Shown here: piece by piece, positions 37,230 through 46,137 of the stretch
Position numbering within the stretch: the stretch's first letter is position 1
Layout of the letters: each line of letters starts with the position of its first letter
Position numbers and translations under genes: made by a program
Origin: a virus
Length of the DNA stretch: 53,498 nucleotides
IMG/VR virus record: IMGVR_UViG_3300046820_000692
Span: 1 to 53,498 of that record
Reading direction: 5' to 3' (one strand)
Notes under the pieces: model-generated
What the model saw: only the letters and a program-made list of their open reading frames with translations
Told to the model about the DNA's origin: nothing
Database searches by the model: none

Positions 37230-37260
37230 AACTATTTGTTGTTTGGTTTATACTTATTTA

Positions 37261-39018
37261 TTATTCAGCTGTAGCATACACTCTGATCCATGCATCTATA
37301 CCGTTAACTTGAATTTTAATTGCTCCAGTCTTAGCTCCAGTTGATGTAGTTGAACTTGATAGTGAGTTAGCTGAAGCTCCTGTTTGAGTACCTATAAAGT
37401 TAGTAAATGGTTTTGCGGCTGATGAAGCAGTTTGAACTACCAGTCCTCCAATTCCAGAAGTTGCCACTCCTGGTGTAATATTAATATCTCCACCATACCC
37501 TGTAGTAGAAGACCCTCCATTAAGAGTTAAGTCTCCACCATTTTGACTAGGAGACGGTCCTGGAGTCAATATTATATTTCCACCATCTCCAGTACCAGCT
37601 GTATTACCTCCAGCTGTAATATTTATGGGACCTCCATTAAAAGTTCCTCCTGAAGTTCCTGAAAATAAGTTTAGAGTTCCACCACCTGTTGGTGATATTA
37701 CTCCTGATACAGTAATAGCATTTGATGCTCTAACTGTTACACTTCCAGCAGTACTTGAAACAGAGGTTCCTGAGCTTATAGATACATTTCCTCCGGTTCC
37801 TGCTCCATTACTGCCACCTCCCCCTATTGTCACACCCCCACCATTACCCGAAAAAGACGTTGCTCCACTAATAACAACTCCTCCTCCAGTACTTGATGAA
37901 TTTGATGCTCCACCCTGCATTACTAAATTTCCTCCAGATCCAGTTGATGAACTTCCTGCACTAATTGTTACTGTTCCTCCTGATGATGAATTTGAAGCAC
38001 CTGCTAATACTTGAACATTTCCACCTTGGCCTGTATTTGATGTTCCCCCATAAACAAGGGCAGCTCCTCCAGCTCCACTTCCAGTAGCACCTGCTCCAAA
38101 GATTCCTGCATATCCTGCTGCACCAGTTCCTGATGCACTCCCCCCTGTTAATGAAATAAATCCCCCATTAACGTTAGCTACTGAAGCACTAGCTGCAGAA
38201 ATTCCCATAGTACCAGGAGTTGCACTAGAAGCCATTTGAAGCACTTGTGTAATTGACCCATTAAATGTAATACCATTATTGATATTAAGATCAGAGGTAT
38301 AAAAAGCAGTTGGAATAGAACTACCTATAAATACTCTACCTGCAGAATTAATTGCAATACCTTCATTTTCACCATCACCACTTAACCACCCTAAGCCATA
38401 GATATTATATCCAGCTCCGTTTAGGTTTTGAGTAAGAGTTGTTAAGCTTGCAGCAATTGTGATAGATCCTGCACCATTTGTAACTGATACATTAGTCCCT
38501 GCAGTCAATGTTGCAAGTACTGGAGATAAACCTGTACGGCCGATTGGAATCTGACCGTTAGTTGCAGCACCTAATGCTGTTAAAGATGCAGTTCCGTTAC
38601 CAATAAATAAACTATTAGCTAATAAACTTGTCAAACCTGTACCACCACTGGCAACGGGTAATGTACCTGCTACCCCGGATGAAAGGCTAATAGGACCTGT
38701 TAAAAATTGAGATGTCGTGTTGTCACAGTTTGATAAATCTATATTGTTTTCATTAACTTGTAAAACAATATTGTTACTTACAGTTGCTACAGTTAATAAA
38801 GCATCAAAAGACTTAATTCCTTTAAAATTTAAAGTATTCTTATTTGTTATATTTACATATAACAGTTCACTACTTGTCCCTATTGTATTAAAATTTGGAA
38901 ACAAATCTTGAATTAACAGCTTATAGTTAGCTGCTGTTCCGTCTGCTAATGGAAGATAATGAGTAGCTCCTATGCTAGTTTTAGCAATTGCTGTTAATGC
39001 ACTTATAGGTAATGACAT
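37261..39018 (-). CDS. Gly-rich repeat fibre / adhesin-type protein
   Basis: A 585-aa protein. The N-terminal 130 residues form an anchor-like domain. Then VASGGTGLTSLLANSLFIGN and TNGQIPIGRTG form the Gly-rich shaft motif common in phage fibres. From about residue 290 to 550 there are about 14 repeats of 14-17 residues on the pattern GG-x-hydrophobic-x-hydrophobic-x-x-G-x-S (for example GGNVQVLAGASNSSS, GGTVTISAGSSSTGS, GGDLTLNGGSSTTGY). This is probably a beta-solenoid or polyglycine bundle. The end (IKIQVNGIDAWIRVYATAE) is a compact tip also seen in other fibres. Host binding or head-fibre function is inferred. Its ATG is 1 nt after the stop of the 161-aa gene. Confidence 0.75.
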   Translation of the reverse strand: MSLPISALTAIAKTSIGATHYLPLADGTAANYKLLIQDLFPNFNTIGTSSELLYVNITNKNTLNFKGIKSFDALLTVATVSNNIVLQVNENNIDLSNCDNTTSQFLTGPISLSSGVAGTLPVASGGTGLTSLLANSLFIGNGTASLTALGAATNGQIPIGRTGLSPVLATLTAGTNVSVTNGAGSITIAASLTTLTQNLNGAGYNIYGLGWLSGDGENEGIAINSAGRVFIGSSIPTAFYTSDLNINNGITFNGSITQVLQMASSATPGTMGISAASASVANVNGGFISLTGGSASGTGAAGYAGIFGAGATGSGAGGAALVYGGTSNTGQGGNVQVLAGASNSSSGGTVTISAGSSSTGSGGNLVMQGGASNSSSTGGGVVISGATSFSGNGGGVTIGGGGSNGAGTGGNVSISSGTSVSSTAGSVTVRASNAITVSGVISPTGGGTLNLFSGTSGGTFNGGPINITAGGNTAGTGDGGNIILTPGPSPSQNGGDLTLNGGSSTTGYGGDINITPGVATSGIGGLVVQTASSAAKPFTNFIGTQTGASANSLSSSTTSTGAKTGAIKIQVNGIDAWIRVYATAE

Positions 39019-39019
39019 G

Positions 39020-39505
39020 TTATTCTAATTTTATTTTTGAAGAGTCTTCTAGGTAAATAAAGCTTAAATCTTCTAACAACAAGTATGGAGCAGTATCTAC
39101 TACAGGTGTTGTTGCAGTTGAATTTGAGGTAATACAATCTTTACAAAAATTAAGTGTAAAGTAATTTACAAATGTTTGAATGTATGGAACATTGCTTGAT
39201 GGAGTTACAGTACCTGTATACGATACTCCTGGCATTGTAGCCCCATTAAATATACAGTCTAAAGAGGATGTTGCATCTTTTCTGTTTAGAAGATAAAGAA
39301 CTAATTCTAATTTTTTAAGTTCTAGGGTAGAACATTTCATTCCCCCTACAATCTTGTTGTAGAAGCCAGTACCTTTAGTAGCAAGACATAGCCCTAAAGT
39401 GCTCAACATTTGGTCGAACGTTACATTATTTATTCTATTTGGAACGTATGCCATACTTTCTATGCCAAACTCTAAATTATTTCTTTTATCTGGAACATCT
39501 CCCAT
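39020..39505 (-). CDS. Structural protein with repeated LLLED-type C-terminus, unknown
   Basis: A 161-aa protein. The N-terminal half is helical (NVTFDQMLSTLGLCLATKG; LELKKLELVLYLLNRKD). The C-terminus has YLLLEDLSFIYLEDSSKIKLE, a repeated xLxLED motif often found at the ends of Bacteroidota phage surface proteins. Four cysteines (including FCKDC) may bind metal or form bonds. It lies between a Cys-rich small protein and the Gly-repeat fibre and probably belongs with them. Function is not known. Confidence 0.6.
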   Translation of the reverse strand: MGDVPDKRNNLEFGIESMAYVPNRINNVTFDQMLSTLGLCLATKGTGFYNKIVGGMKCSTLELKKLELVLYLLNRKDATSSLDCIFNGATMPGVSYTGTVTPSSNVPYIQTFVNYFTLNFCKDCITSNSTATTPVVDTAPYLLLEDLSFIYLEDSSKIKLE

Positions 39506-39514
39506 ATTCCCTGT

Positions 39515-40009
39515 TTAACATCCACAAGCACAAACTTCTGTACAGAATTCTTTGGCTTTGGTGTATTTATTAATTGCATCAGTTACATTGTCGTTAATTG
39601 CACTATACTTAGCAGATTCTGCTAGTAAGTGAACTTTTTCTGCTCTATGCAGATCCTCATCACAACGATCACAATTACATGTGCAATTAATTGCATCATT
39701 TACTAAATTTGCTATGCAGCAGTCTAGTTCACAGGTTCCTACTGAATATTTTTCAATGCTTACAGATGATCCATTTAGAGAGTCAATTGTAATAACTCCA
39801 GTAAAGGTTTCATTGGCTTGTACAGATGTAATCACCCATTGCCATGTTGTACCACTTGGGTTAGTCAAAGTACCTACAGTATTTGAATTAAAAGTAGTAG
39901 TGGTAATCTCGTTAGTAAAATTAGCAGGGGTTGGTTGCCCTTGAAATACTGCAGTTAATGTTTTGCAGTCAGCAGAGATTGTAACACTGGTAATTGAGGT
40001 AATTGCCAT
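39515..40009 (-). CDS. Beta-domain protein with Cys-rich tail
   Basis: A 164-aa protein. Residues 1-90 are beta-prone and Thr-rich (ITSVTISADCKTLTAVFQG), like an Ig-type fold. The tail has CELDCCIANLVNDAINCTC, NCDRC and finally CTEVCACGC, about twelve cysteines in 75 residues with a helical stretch between. That density suggests a metal-binding cluster or a disulfide-locked surface module. There is no signal peptide. It is the first gene after the terminator of the 429-aa unit, so it starts a new transcript; TATCTTTA lies about 20 nt upstream. Confidence 0.6.
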   Translation of the reverse strand: MAITSITSVTISADCKTLTAVFQGQPTPANFTNEITTTTFNSNTVGTLTNPSGTTWQWVITSVQANETFTGVITIDSLNGSSVSIEKYSVGTCELDCCIANLVNDAINCTCNCDRCDEDLHRAEKVHLLAESAKYSAINDNVTDAINKYTKAKEFCTEVCACGC

Positions 40010-40038
40010 TAGAACTTAAATTATATGGTAAAGATAAT

Positions 40039-40070
40039 AAAAAGTAGGGGATTTGACTCCCCCACTTTTT
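40039..40070 (-). terminator. Intrinsic terminator after the 429-aa virion protein gene
   Basis: On the minus strand AAAAAGTGGGGGA pairs with TCCCCTACTTTTT around GTCAAA, including one G-U pair, and ends in a T run. It lies 16 nt after the stop at 40086. Confidence 0.8.
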
Positions 40071-40085
40071 AAATTTAGTTTAAGA

Positions 40086-41375
40086 TTACACGTTAGGTTG
40101 TAACACAACGTCAGTTGCTTGCTCTTCGTCAGTTGTAATTGCAATTCCAAATGCAGTAGCAAAGTCTGCAGCAGTTGATAATGCAGTTGAAGAACTACCG
40201 AAGAATACTTTCAAAGTGTTAATTTCACCTGCACGAGCAATACCAGTAGAAGCTGGCCAGTCATGCTTGTATTGAATTTCCAACATATCATATGCATATC
40301 CAGGTTGAGCATAATCAACTTGTGGAGTTGCAAAATACATACGGTTGAAGTTACCATAACGAGCACGTTGAGATTTCTCTGCAGAAATAACTTGAGTGTA
40401 GTTAGTACCAGGAGTAAAACGAGTTGCAGCAACTGTTCCCGGAGGTGTTGCAGTTCCATCAGAGTACTGAGCAATCAAATCAAATTCAACACCTTGGTGA
40501 CGTGCAGTCAAAGCTAAAGTAGCTGAACTAGTAGCGTTGTAAGAGAAGATAGAACTCAAAGTTGGGTTAGCCAAAATTGCAGCTTTAGCAAAATCACAAG
40601 CAGCAGTAGCACTAGCAGTGTTAACACCAGCTGGGATTTCGATGTTGAAGATCATACGACCTGCAGCAAAGTTACCAACCAATGGGAATACTTTAGGAAC
40701 GTTTGGAAGACCAGATGTACCAATAACATCCAAGTTAAGGTTGTTAGGGTTAGCAAAAGACTCGTAGCTAGTAGGAGCAGTACGAAGTGCAATACGAAGC
40801 ATTACGTTCTTGGTAGTAACCATAGCAGTACCACCTGCAGGGTTCCAAGTTTGAATTGGATGTTGTTGAACGTCAGATGCAAAACCGTTGTAGTTAATAC
40901 GAACGATGTTAGCTACATCAATGATTGGAGTAGAGATAATGTTACCCAAAGTAGATTGAGTAAATTGAACTCTTCTCAAGTCTGTCAAACCAGCTACAGT
41001 ATACGATCCCCCAGATACTGCTGCAGTAGCAGTCAGAGCTGCCCCAGACAAATCAGTTGTAGGTGCAGCTGATAATACAAACTGTGTAGCGTTAGTTATG
41101 CTACTAACAGTTGTACCTCCAGGAATTACTCCTGCTCCAGCAGTTTTAACAACAGTCATTCCTGCAACCAATCCAGCAGTGCTTGTTACAGTAACTGTAG
41201 TTCCAAGGCTAGTAGTAGAAGCATTAGCTAAGTTAATTGAAGTTATACCTGCATCAATGTTCCAGATACCAAATCTGCTAGCATTAGCAGTTGCTGCAGA
41301 AGTGTTAAAATTACTTCCAGTTAACATACTTACGTTGTTAACTACAAATACTTGATTTAAATTAGACGGTCCCAT
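40086..41375 (-). CDS. Beta-rich virion protein with inserted Ig-like domain
   Basis: A 429-aa protein, likely abundant because it has its own strong terminator. The N-terminus (MGPSNLNQVFVVNN) leads into a short domain that appears to be interrupted at about residues 50-115 by TTVTVTSTAGLVAGMTVV...IPGGTTVSSITNATQFVLS, a Thr-rich beta domain widespread in phage surface proteins. The main fold resumes with AGLTDLRRVQFT and continues to the C-terminus with FAAGRMIFNIEIPAG, MLEIQYKHDWP and GEINTLKVFFG. There is no catalytic motif. Position after the ring protein and before the fibre genes suggests a head or collar component; a major tail or decoration protein are alternatives. Confidence 0.65.
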   Translation of the reverse strand: MGPSNLNQVFVVNNVSMLTGSNFNTSAATANASRFGIWNIDAGITSINLANASTTSLGTTVTVTSTAGLVAGMTVVKTAGAGVIPGGTTVSSITNATQFVLSAAPTTDLSGAALTATAAVSGGSYTVAGLTDLRRVQFTQSTLGNIISTPIIDVANIVRINYNGFASDVQQHPIQTWNPAGGTAMVTTKNVMLRIALRTAPTSYESFANPNNLNLDVIGTSGLPNVPKVFPLVGNFAAGRMIFNIEIPAGVNTASATAACDFAKAAILANPTLSSIFSYNATSSATLALTARHQGVEFDLIAQYSDGTATPPGTVAATRFTPGTNYTQVISAEKSQRARYGNFNRMYFATPQVDYAQPGYAYDMLEIQYKHDWPASTGIARAGEINTLKVFFGSSSTALSTAADFATAFGIAITTDEEQATDVVLQPNV

Positions 41376-41412
41376 TTTTTTAATTTTTAGGGGTTAAACA
41401 CACATTATTTAA

Positions 41413-42549
41413 TTATTCACTCTCAAATGTTTCCATTGTTTGAGTTTGATACCTTGGGTCTTGAATACCTTCCAGTATACTTTTTACAGCCATCTCAACT
41501 ATTTCATGGTGAGTGTGAACAGCTAATTCACAACCTACTCCATTAGTATATGAGATTTCTACAGGTTTCCGAATGTATTTTATTTTAACACTCGGTACTA
41601 CAAATTCTTGATCGGTGTAAACATCGATGTAATTTTCTTCAATTGTATATGTTGGCTCTTTGTACCAAGCTCTATTGAATGGATCGTCCATCATATACAG
41701 AATATCGTCATGTTGTCCAAATGATGCTAGAGATATTCTATAGCTTCCTGTTGGATACGTTCTAGTTGTCTTAGTAATTGTTTCAGTTACAGCATGTTGC
41801 AAATAAATTGCACTTGCCATGTTTCCTGGTAAAATCCAAGTTGATTGTACTGAAACAGGATTTCCACTTCCCCAAATTGTACCGTCCCAAGAGTTATTAA
41901 CTAAATAAACTTGGTTGCTATCTAAGTATGGGTTTTGTTGAGAAGTTGCCCCAGCTGTTCCTTCAGGGAAAGACATTGCAGGTCTTATACCGAAGTTATA
42001 GTTGTTGCTATCATACAGCTGATCTGTTGTAATAGTTTCCCCGATAGGAAGATTCATTATTCCTTCCCATTCTGCCATTGAACTGCTCCATCTGTCAAAG
42101 GTAGTTAATACATACCCAGGTGCAGGAGGAGTTAAATCAATTCTAACACCACTTACTACGTTAGTTTGTGGTACTATTAAGCTTTGAATGTTTACATTAC
42201 ATGTGTAATAAACATTAGCTCTTACTGATATTAAAAACAAATAGTCTAGTGGCAGGGTATACCTGTCCACATAGACATTTGAATAATTTGAAGTATAGAC
42301 AAGACCTTCACTTGCAGTAGCACCTGAGTTTTCTACTAATAAGTTACGAAGATCGTCTATTCTTTTCTGTGACTGCTCGAAACCTTTCCCCAAACGATTA
42401 GACGTGTAGTTGAATCTTTGCTTGATGAATCTCATCATAGCAAGGTTTAACTCATGGTCTATCTCCTGAGGTAACAAGTTATCAACCTGGAAGGATGCAA
42501 TTTTTTGCACCCCTTGGTTGACAGCTATATGCATTTCGTTAACAGTCAT
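41413..42549 (-). CDS. crAss-type ring/connector protein
   Basis: A 378-aa protein. The N-terminal 80 residues are helical (MTVNEMHIAVNQGVQKIASF; LNLAMMRFIKQRFNY), a pattern typical of a conserved crAss-like structural protein thought to cap the portal. The middle is beta-rich with several Trp/Tyr segments (VLTTFDRWSSSMAEWEG). The C-terminus is helical (HHEIVEMAVKSILEGIQD). No catalytic motif is present. It lies 13 nt after the conserved 268-aa gene and 37 nt before the 429-aa gene. A role in the head-tail neck ring is inferred from resemblance and order. Confidence 0.65.
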   Translation of the reverse strand: MTVNEMHIAVNQGVQKIASFQVDNLLPQEIDHELNLAMMRFIKQRFNYTSNRLGKGFEQSQKRIDDLRNLLVENSGATASEGLVYTSNYSNVYVDRYTLPLDYLFLISVRANVYYTCNVNIQSLIVPQTNVVSGVRIDLTPPAPGYVLTTFDRWSSSMAEWEGIMNLPIGETITTDQLYDSNNYNFGIRPAMSFPEGTAGATSQQNPYLDSNQVYLVNNSWDGTIWGSGNPVSVQSTWILPGNMASAIYLQHAVTETITKTTRTYPTGSYRISLASFGQHDDILYMMDDPFNRAWYKEPTYTIEENYIDVYTDQEFVVPSVKIKYIRKPVEISYTNGVGCELAVHTHHEIVEMAVKSILEGIQDPRYQTQTMETFESE

Positions 42550-42562
42550 TGACTAGTTAGTT

Positions 42563-43369
42563 TTAGTGTTGTACTTCTTTCAAACGAGCTCTCATAGTAT
42601 TCACTGCTCCAGAGTTCTTCTTGTTTTTGAAGTAGATGATTGTATCCTTAATATCCTCTCCCAAAGTCTCGTCTTCAAAGATAACTTGATTTCCGATTCT
42701 TCTAAGCACAGATTGCTCAATCATTTCTTCAATTTCTGCACGTAGTTCTAGATCTGCATCTAAAGCATAACGTAAGAATCTTTCTGGACTAGCTTCTTTA
42801 AGCTCGTACAAATTGTTTTCGAGTTCAATTTCAGACAATCTTGAAGGATCTCCTGAAGTTAATACTCTTGTAATTGCTCTCATCTTGTCGAAGTTTCCAG
42901 TAAGCTTGATAAATTCCTTATCAGCATCCTTTTTAACTTGGACTCTAGCATGTTTCTTCAACAAGTCTTTAGCTGGATCGTAGATGTAGAATCTCTTTTC
43001 AGAGTTGCTTCTCATCTCTTCCTCGTTTGCTGCAACTTGTCTATGCTTTCTACACCATTGGTAATGAATAAAATCCATTACATTCTCCGGCATTCCATTT
43101 TCATCTGTGTCAATATTTAGCTCAACTCCTTCGAAAGGAACTTTTAATGCTAAACTTGCCCAGAAGTCTTTGGTCTTCTCTGGCCATTTCTCATGTCCAG
43201 GTGGTACGTCAATTACTTTTGCAAGAATTTTGTTTTCTTCTTCTCCATCCAATCCTTTGAGTGGCTGACGGTTCACATAAATTGAACCGATTTTGATCTT
43301 TGCTCCTGCTCGGATCTCTTTTGGTAAGTGGTTTAAAACCTCTAACCTTCTGATAATAACTGTCTTCAT
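42563..43369 (-). CDS. Conserved structural-operon protein downstream of major capsid
   Basis: A 268-aa charged protein. The N-terminus (MKTVIIRRLEVLNHLPKEIR) is beta-like. Residues 60-130 include PGHEKWPEKTKDFWASLALK and the acidic NIDTDENGMPENVMDF. The second half is helical, with repeated acidic helices. It has the place of a conserved crAss-like gene between the major capsid and the ring protein, but I cannot name its function; an assembly or head-completion role is an inference. It is the first gene after the capsid terminator, so either read-through or a promoter in the gap 43370-43442 is needed. Confidence 0.6.
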   Translation of the reverse strand: MKTVIIRRLEVLNHLPKEIRAGAKIKIGSIYVNRQPLKGLDGEEENKILAKVIDVPPGHEKWPEKTKDFWASLALKVPFEGVELNIDTDENGMPENVMDFIHYQWCRKHRQVAANEEEMRSNSEKRFYIYDPAKDLLKKHARVQVKKDADKEFIKLTGNFDKMRAITRVLTSGDPSRLSEIELENNLYELKEASPERFLRYALDADLELRAEIEEMIEQSVLRRIGNQVIFEDETLGEDIKDTIIYFKNKKNSGAVNTMRARLKEVQH

Positions 43370-43442
43370 TTTTTTTATTGTTCTTTTTGTTTTAGTAAGT
43401 ATTAGGGGAAAGAATAACCTAATATTTTAAAGCTATAAAGAT

Positions 43443-43474
43443 AAAAAGGAGCAGGCAGAACCTGCCCCTTTTTT
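43443..43474 (-). terminator. Intrinsic terminator after the major capsid gene
   Basis: On the minus strand AAAAAGGGGCAGG pairs with CCTGCTCCTTTTT around the loop TTCTG, with one G-U pair and a T run. It lies about 20 nt beyond the capsid stop (43494). Partial termination here would raise capsid mRNA over downstream genes. Confidence 0.85.
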
Positions 43475-43493
43475 AGTGCAAACCAAACACAAA

Positions 43494-44915
43494 TTACGAT
43501 GCAATACACTTAAGATCTAAGCTTGTATCGAAACGACGAAGTAAGATACCAGCAGTCTTAAGCATATGAACAGATGCACCGTCTATATCACTAGCACGGC
43601 TATCGTTAGCAGTAAATCCTTTTGGAACTACTGAACCAGCAACACACCAACGAAGTAACTCACGACCTTTTTTATTGATCATTTGCAAGTTGTTTTCTCC
43701 GTCATAAGTTGATTGGTCAACGAATACCATACGGTAAGATTCAAGTGGAAGACCTGATACTGGGTGCTTCATAGAAGCTTGAGCAACAGGACCGTGATCA
43801 AACAAGTGAGACTTAACTACATTCACTGAGTAACCATCAACGTGTTGGTAGCTAGTGAAGTAACCGGTGATTCCCAAGTTACGACCAGATCCAGTGATGA
43901 AGTATGGTTGAGTTGTTTGTAGGAAAGTGTTAGCACCATAGTAAGACTTAAGAGCTTTGTCAAACTCACGAGCTCCACCAATACCAGTGTAAAGGGTAAC
44001 TTGCTTGTCTGTAGCATCAGTCATACCATAGAACAAATCTCCAATTGTTTCTTCAAGTTTAGTTTGAGTCAACGTAGAGTAAGTGTCTTTGTTGATGATT
44101 TGCTCAAGAAGACCAGGACCTGAAATAACTGGCTGACCGTTCTCATCCAACATGGTAGAAGTACCAGATGAATCATGAGTTTTTTGACCGTACCAGTAGT
44201 ACATTTCACACTCTTCTTTGAACTTCAACATGTGACGGTACTCTTCGTAATCCATCCACAACTTAGTTTTGCTACCTTCTTTCAAAGGAAGTTCGAATTG
44301 TGCAACATAGTCTTTAGCATTTCCAGAGAAGTGGTAAGACTTACGGATAGTTCCAATCTTAGAACGAACTAAACCTGGAGCAGTCCAGTTAGAAGCATTT
44401 CCACGAGAGAAATCTACACCTACGTTAGCATACAATTGACCCCAAAGAGCACCAGCAGTTACATCAGCCAAAGGAACGTTAGCAACGTCAGGAGATACAA
44501 TTTTCAAAGTATACTTCCAACCAGCTCCGTCAATTACAGGCTCATCCATGATACGTGCCAATACACCTGATTGAGAAACAAGAGTGTAAGGGAATACAAA
44601 CCATTTGTCTGGGAAAGTGATGAAGAATGGAGCTCCACCTGCACCAGCAGCTGCACCCAATCCAACAACAACAGGACGAACATTAATTTCGTGTGTTTTA
44701 ACACGGTACTCATACTCGAAACGATCGATAGATTTAGTGTTTCCAACACCTTCAGTTAAGAAAGACAATGGGAACTTTTTCTCTTCACGACCTGCTAAGT
44801 GAGTAATAATAGGAGACAACTCCTCTGGACGTTCCATAAGTGCATTAACCAACGAGTTAGTGTCGGTCATTTGACTATCATTATAGTACGTCTTTAAAAC
44901 TTGCATTACTGACAT
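43494..44915 (-). CDS. Major capsid protein, HK97-fold type
   Basis: A 473-aa protein. Its size, position after portal and scaffold, and the dedicated terminator identify it as the major capsid protein of the crAss-like head. Visible blocks include RFEYEYRVKTHEINVRPVVV, ISGPGLLEQIINKDTYSTLT and the C-terminal GSVVPKGFTANDSRASDIDG, mixed alpha/beta segments compatible with HK97-fold P and A domains. The start MSVMQVLKTYYNDSQM is preceded by TAACTTTA 13 nt before the ATG, a promoter-like box close to TAnnTTTG. The protein would form the icosahedral shell, assembled around the upstream acidic scaffold-like protein. No cleavage site can be read with certainty. Confidence 0.85.
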   Translation of the reverse strand: MSVMQVLKTYYNDSQMTDTNSLVNALMERPEELSPIITHLAGREEKKFPLSFLTEGVGNTKSIDRFEYEYRVKTHEINVRPVVVGLGAAAGAGGAPFFITFPDKWFVFPYTLVSQSGVLARIMDEPVIDGAGWKYTLKIVSPDVANVPLADVTAGALWGQLYANVGVDFSRGNASNWTAPGLVRSKIGTIRKSYHFSGNAKDYVAQFELPLKEGSKTKLWMDYEEYRHMLKFKEECEMYYWYGQKTHDSSGTSTMLDENGQPVISGPGLLEQIINKDTYSTLTQTKLEETIGDLFYGMTDATDKQVTLYTGIGGAREFDKALKSYYGANTFLQTTQPYFITGSGRNLGITGYFTSYQHVDGYSVNVVKSHLFDHGPVAQASMKHPVSGLPLESYRMVFVDQSTYDGENNLQMINKKGRELLRWCVAGSVVPKGFTANDSRASDIDGASVHMLKTAGILLRRFDTSLDLKCIAS

Positions 44916-44928
44916 GATTCTTAGTTTT

Positions 44929-44936
44929 TAAAGTTA
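44929..44936 (-). promoter_or_regulatory. Possible promoter box before the major capsid gene
   Basis: On the minus strand TAACTTTA (TAnnTTTG with the last base changed) lies 13 nt before the capsid ATG, in the 28-nt gap after the scaffold-like gene. It is a weaker match than the four TAnnTTTG sites. Confidence 0.4.
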
Positions 44937-44943
44937 ATTTGCG

Positions 44944-46077
44944 TTATTTTTCAAACAGCCTCTTTACATCCAGTTGGTCTGGATCAAATGTTTTTATTTT
45001 TCCTTTCTCAGCCTTTCCGAAATTCTTAATTCTTTCTTGATTGCTTTGAATTTTTTGTCTTAAGTTTTGAGCACTTGCTGTCTTAACTTTTGTTGAGATA
45101 ATATCACTCAACTGTAGTTTCTTATACATCAAGTAGTCCAATGCTAATTTAGCTTCCATTTCTGCAGAAGCATAGTCAACGTCTCTTTTAGTACGTCCCT
45201 GCTTATCTACAGGCTTAGAGATGTAGTCAAAGAATTTTGCTTTTTCACGATCTGGAATTTTAATCCCAGCAAATTCTTTTCCTTGCTCAATTGTAGCTGC
45301 AACATTCTCCCAAAACTCTTCAGTTTGCTCTTGTTGTTGCTTTTGCAATTCTCTTTGACGAGCTACAATCTCTTCTCTTTCTTTAGCTTGTCCAGCTGCA
45401 AGATGTTTTTGAGCATTCAAAGCTCTGTCGTATAATTTACCAGAGTCTTCGTAATCCTCAATCATATCTTTGATGAAATCATCATCATGTCCTTTCTCTC
45501 TTAAGTATTCCGTTAAGAAACCTTTTTGAGTTCTAGCATCATCTCTGTCAATTTCAACTTGGCTATAATCCAATGCTGGATTGTAAGTTTGGAAGAATTT
45601 GTCAGGATCTCCACCAGCAAGAACATAATCAAGATGTTTCTGTACAGTAGGGAACTGCTCAAACAATGCTTGAAGTTGATCTTCTGCAATCTCTTTAGCA
45701 ACGTCTTTAGTAAATTCTGCTAACCCTTCTTCAGTATCAGCATACTCTTTATCTAATTCGTAGCCTAAAGCTTTTGCAATTGAATCTGTGATAGAACCTT
45801 CACCGTCATCCTCAATGTCATCATCATCTACTTCATCATCAGAGTCATCAAAGACTCCTTTCTTAGTAGACGATTTACGAGGTGCAGGATCATTGTCCTC
45901 ATCATCTTCATCATCATTGTTATTATCATCGATGTCGTCATCTTGATCTTCAAGATCGTCATCATTTTCAATGTTTTCAGCTTTATCCTCTTTTGGATCA
46001 GCTGCCTCAAGACCATCACCAATAAAGTCGTCGAAAGTGATGTCTGAGAAATCTAATTTGTCGTTTGGTTTACTCAT
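44944..46077 (-). CDS. Acidic scaffold-like head protein
   Basis: A 377-aa protein when read from ATG 46077 (MSKPNDKLDF). A start at 46104 adds nine residues, but those codons overlap the TAACTTTG promoter box, so the later start is preferred. Residues of about 25-85 are extremely acidic (runs such as DDDLEDQDDDIDDNNNDDEDDEDND), and the rest is helical and Gln/Glu/Lys-rich (ERIKNFGKAEKGKIKTFDPD). Lying between portal and capsid genes, this fits a scaffolding protein that shapes the head and is then lost. No protease motif is seen. The DNA encoding the acidic run is a low-complexity GAT/GAC stretch (about 45820-45995). Confidence 0.75.
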   Translation of the reverse strand: MSKPNDKLDFSDITFDDFIGDGLEAADPKEDKAENIENDDDLEDQDDDIDDNNNDDEDDEDNDPAPRKSSTKKGVFDDSDDEVDDDDIEDDGEGSITDSIAKALGYELDKEYADTEEGLAEFTKDVAKEIAEDQLQALFEQFPTVQKHLDYVLAGGDPDKFFQTYNPALDYSQVEIDRDDARTQKGFLTEYLREKGHDDDFIKDMIEDYEDSGKLYDRALNAQKHLAAGQAKEREEIVARQRELQKQQQEQTEEFWENVAATIEQGKEFAGIKIPDREKAKFFDYISKPVDKQGRTKRDVDYASAEMEAKLALDYLMYKKLQLSDIISTKVKTASAQNLRQKIQSNQERIKNFGKAEKGKIKTFDPDQLDVKRLFEK

Positions 46078-46082
46078 AGATA

Positions 46083-46090
46083 CAAAGTTA
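46083..46090 (-). promoter_or_regulatory. Bacteroidota-type -7 promoter box for the scaffold-like/capsid unit
   Basis: On the minus strand TAACTTTG is followed by TATCT and the ATG at 46077. Upstream TTTTTGATTG may be a -33 element with a short spacing. A 17-bp element shared with the portal promoter lies 48 nt upstream (46138-46154). Confidence 0.65.
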
Positions 46091-46137
46091 TTACTTGTTT
46101 TCAATCAAAAAGCATAAATTTTATTTTTATACTTTGC

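Noticed and set aside
37230-37260. Promoter for the 144-aa gene
   Set aside because: The gap is AT-rich but has no TAnnTTTG box or other recognisable element.
37625-38014. Open plus-strand frame of 129 codons opposite the Gly-repeat fibre
   Set aside because: It is the antisense reading of Gly/Ser codons (giving Pro/Val-rich residues), with no independent start signal; the minus-strand frame is clearly coding.
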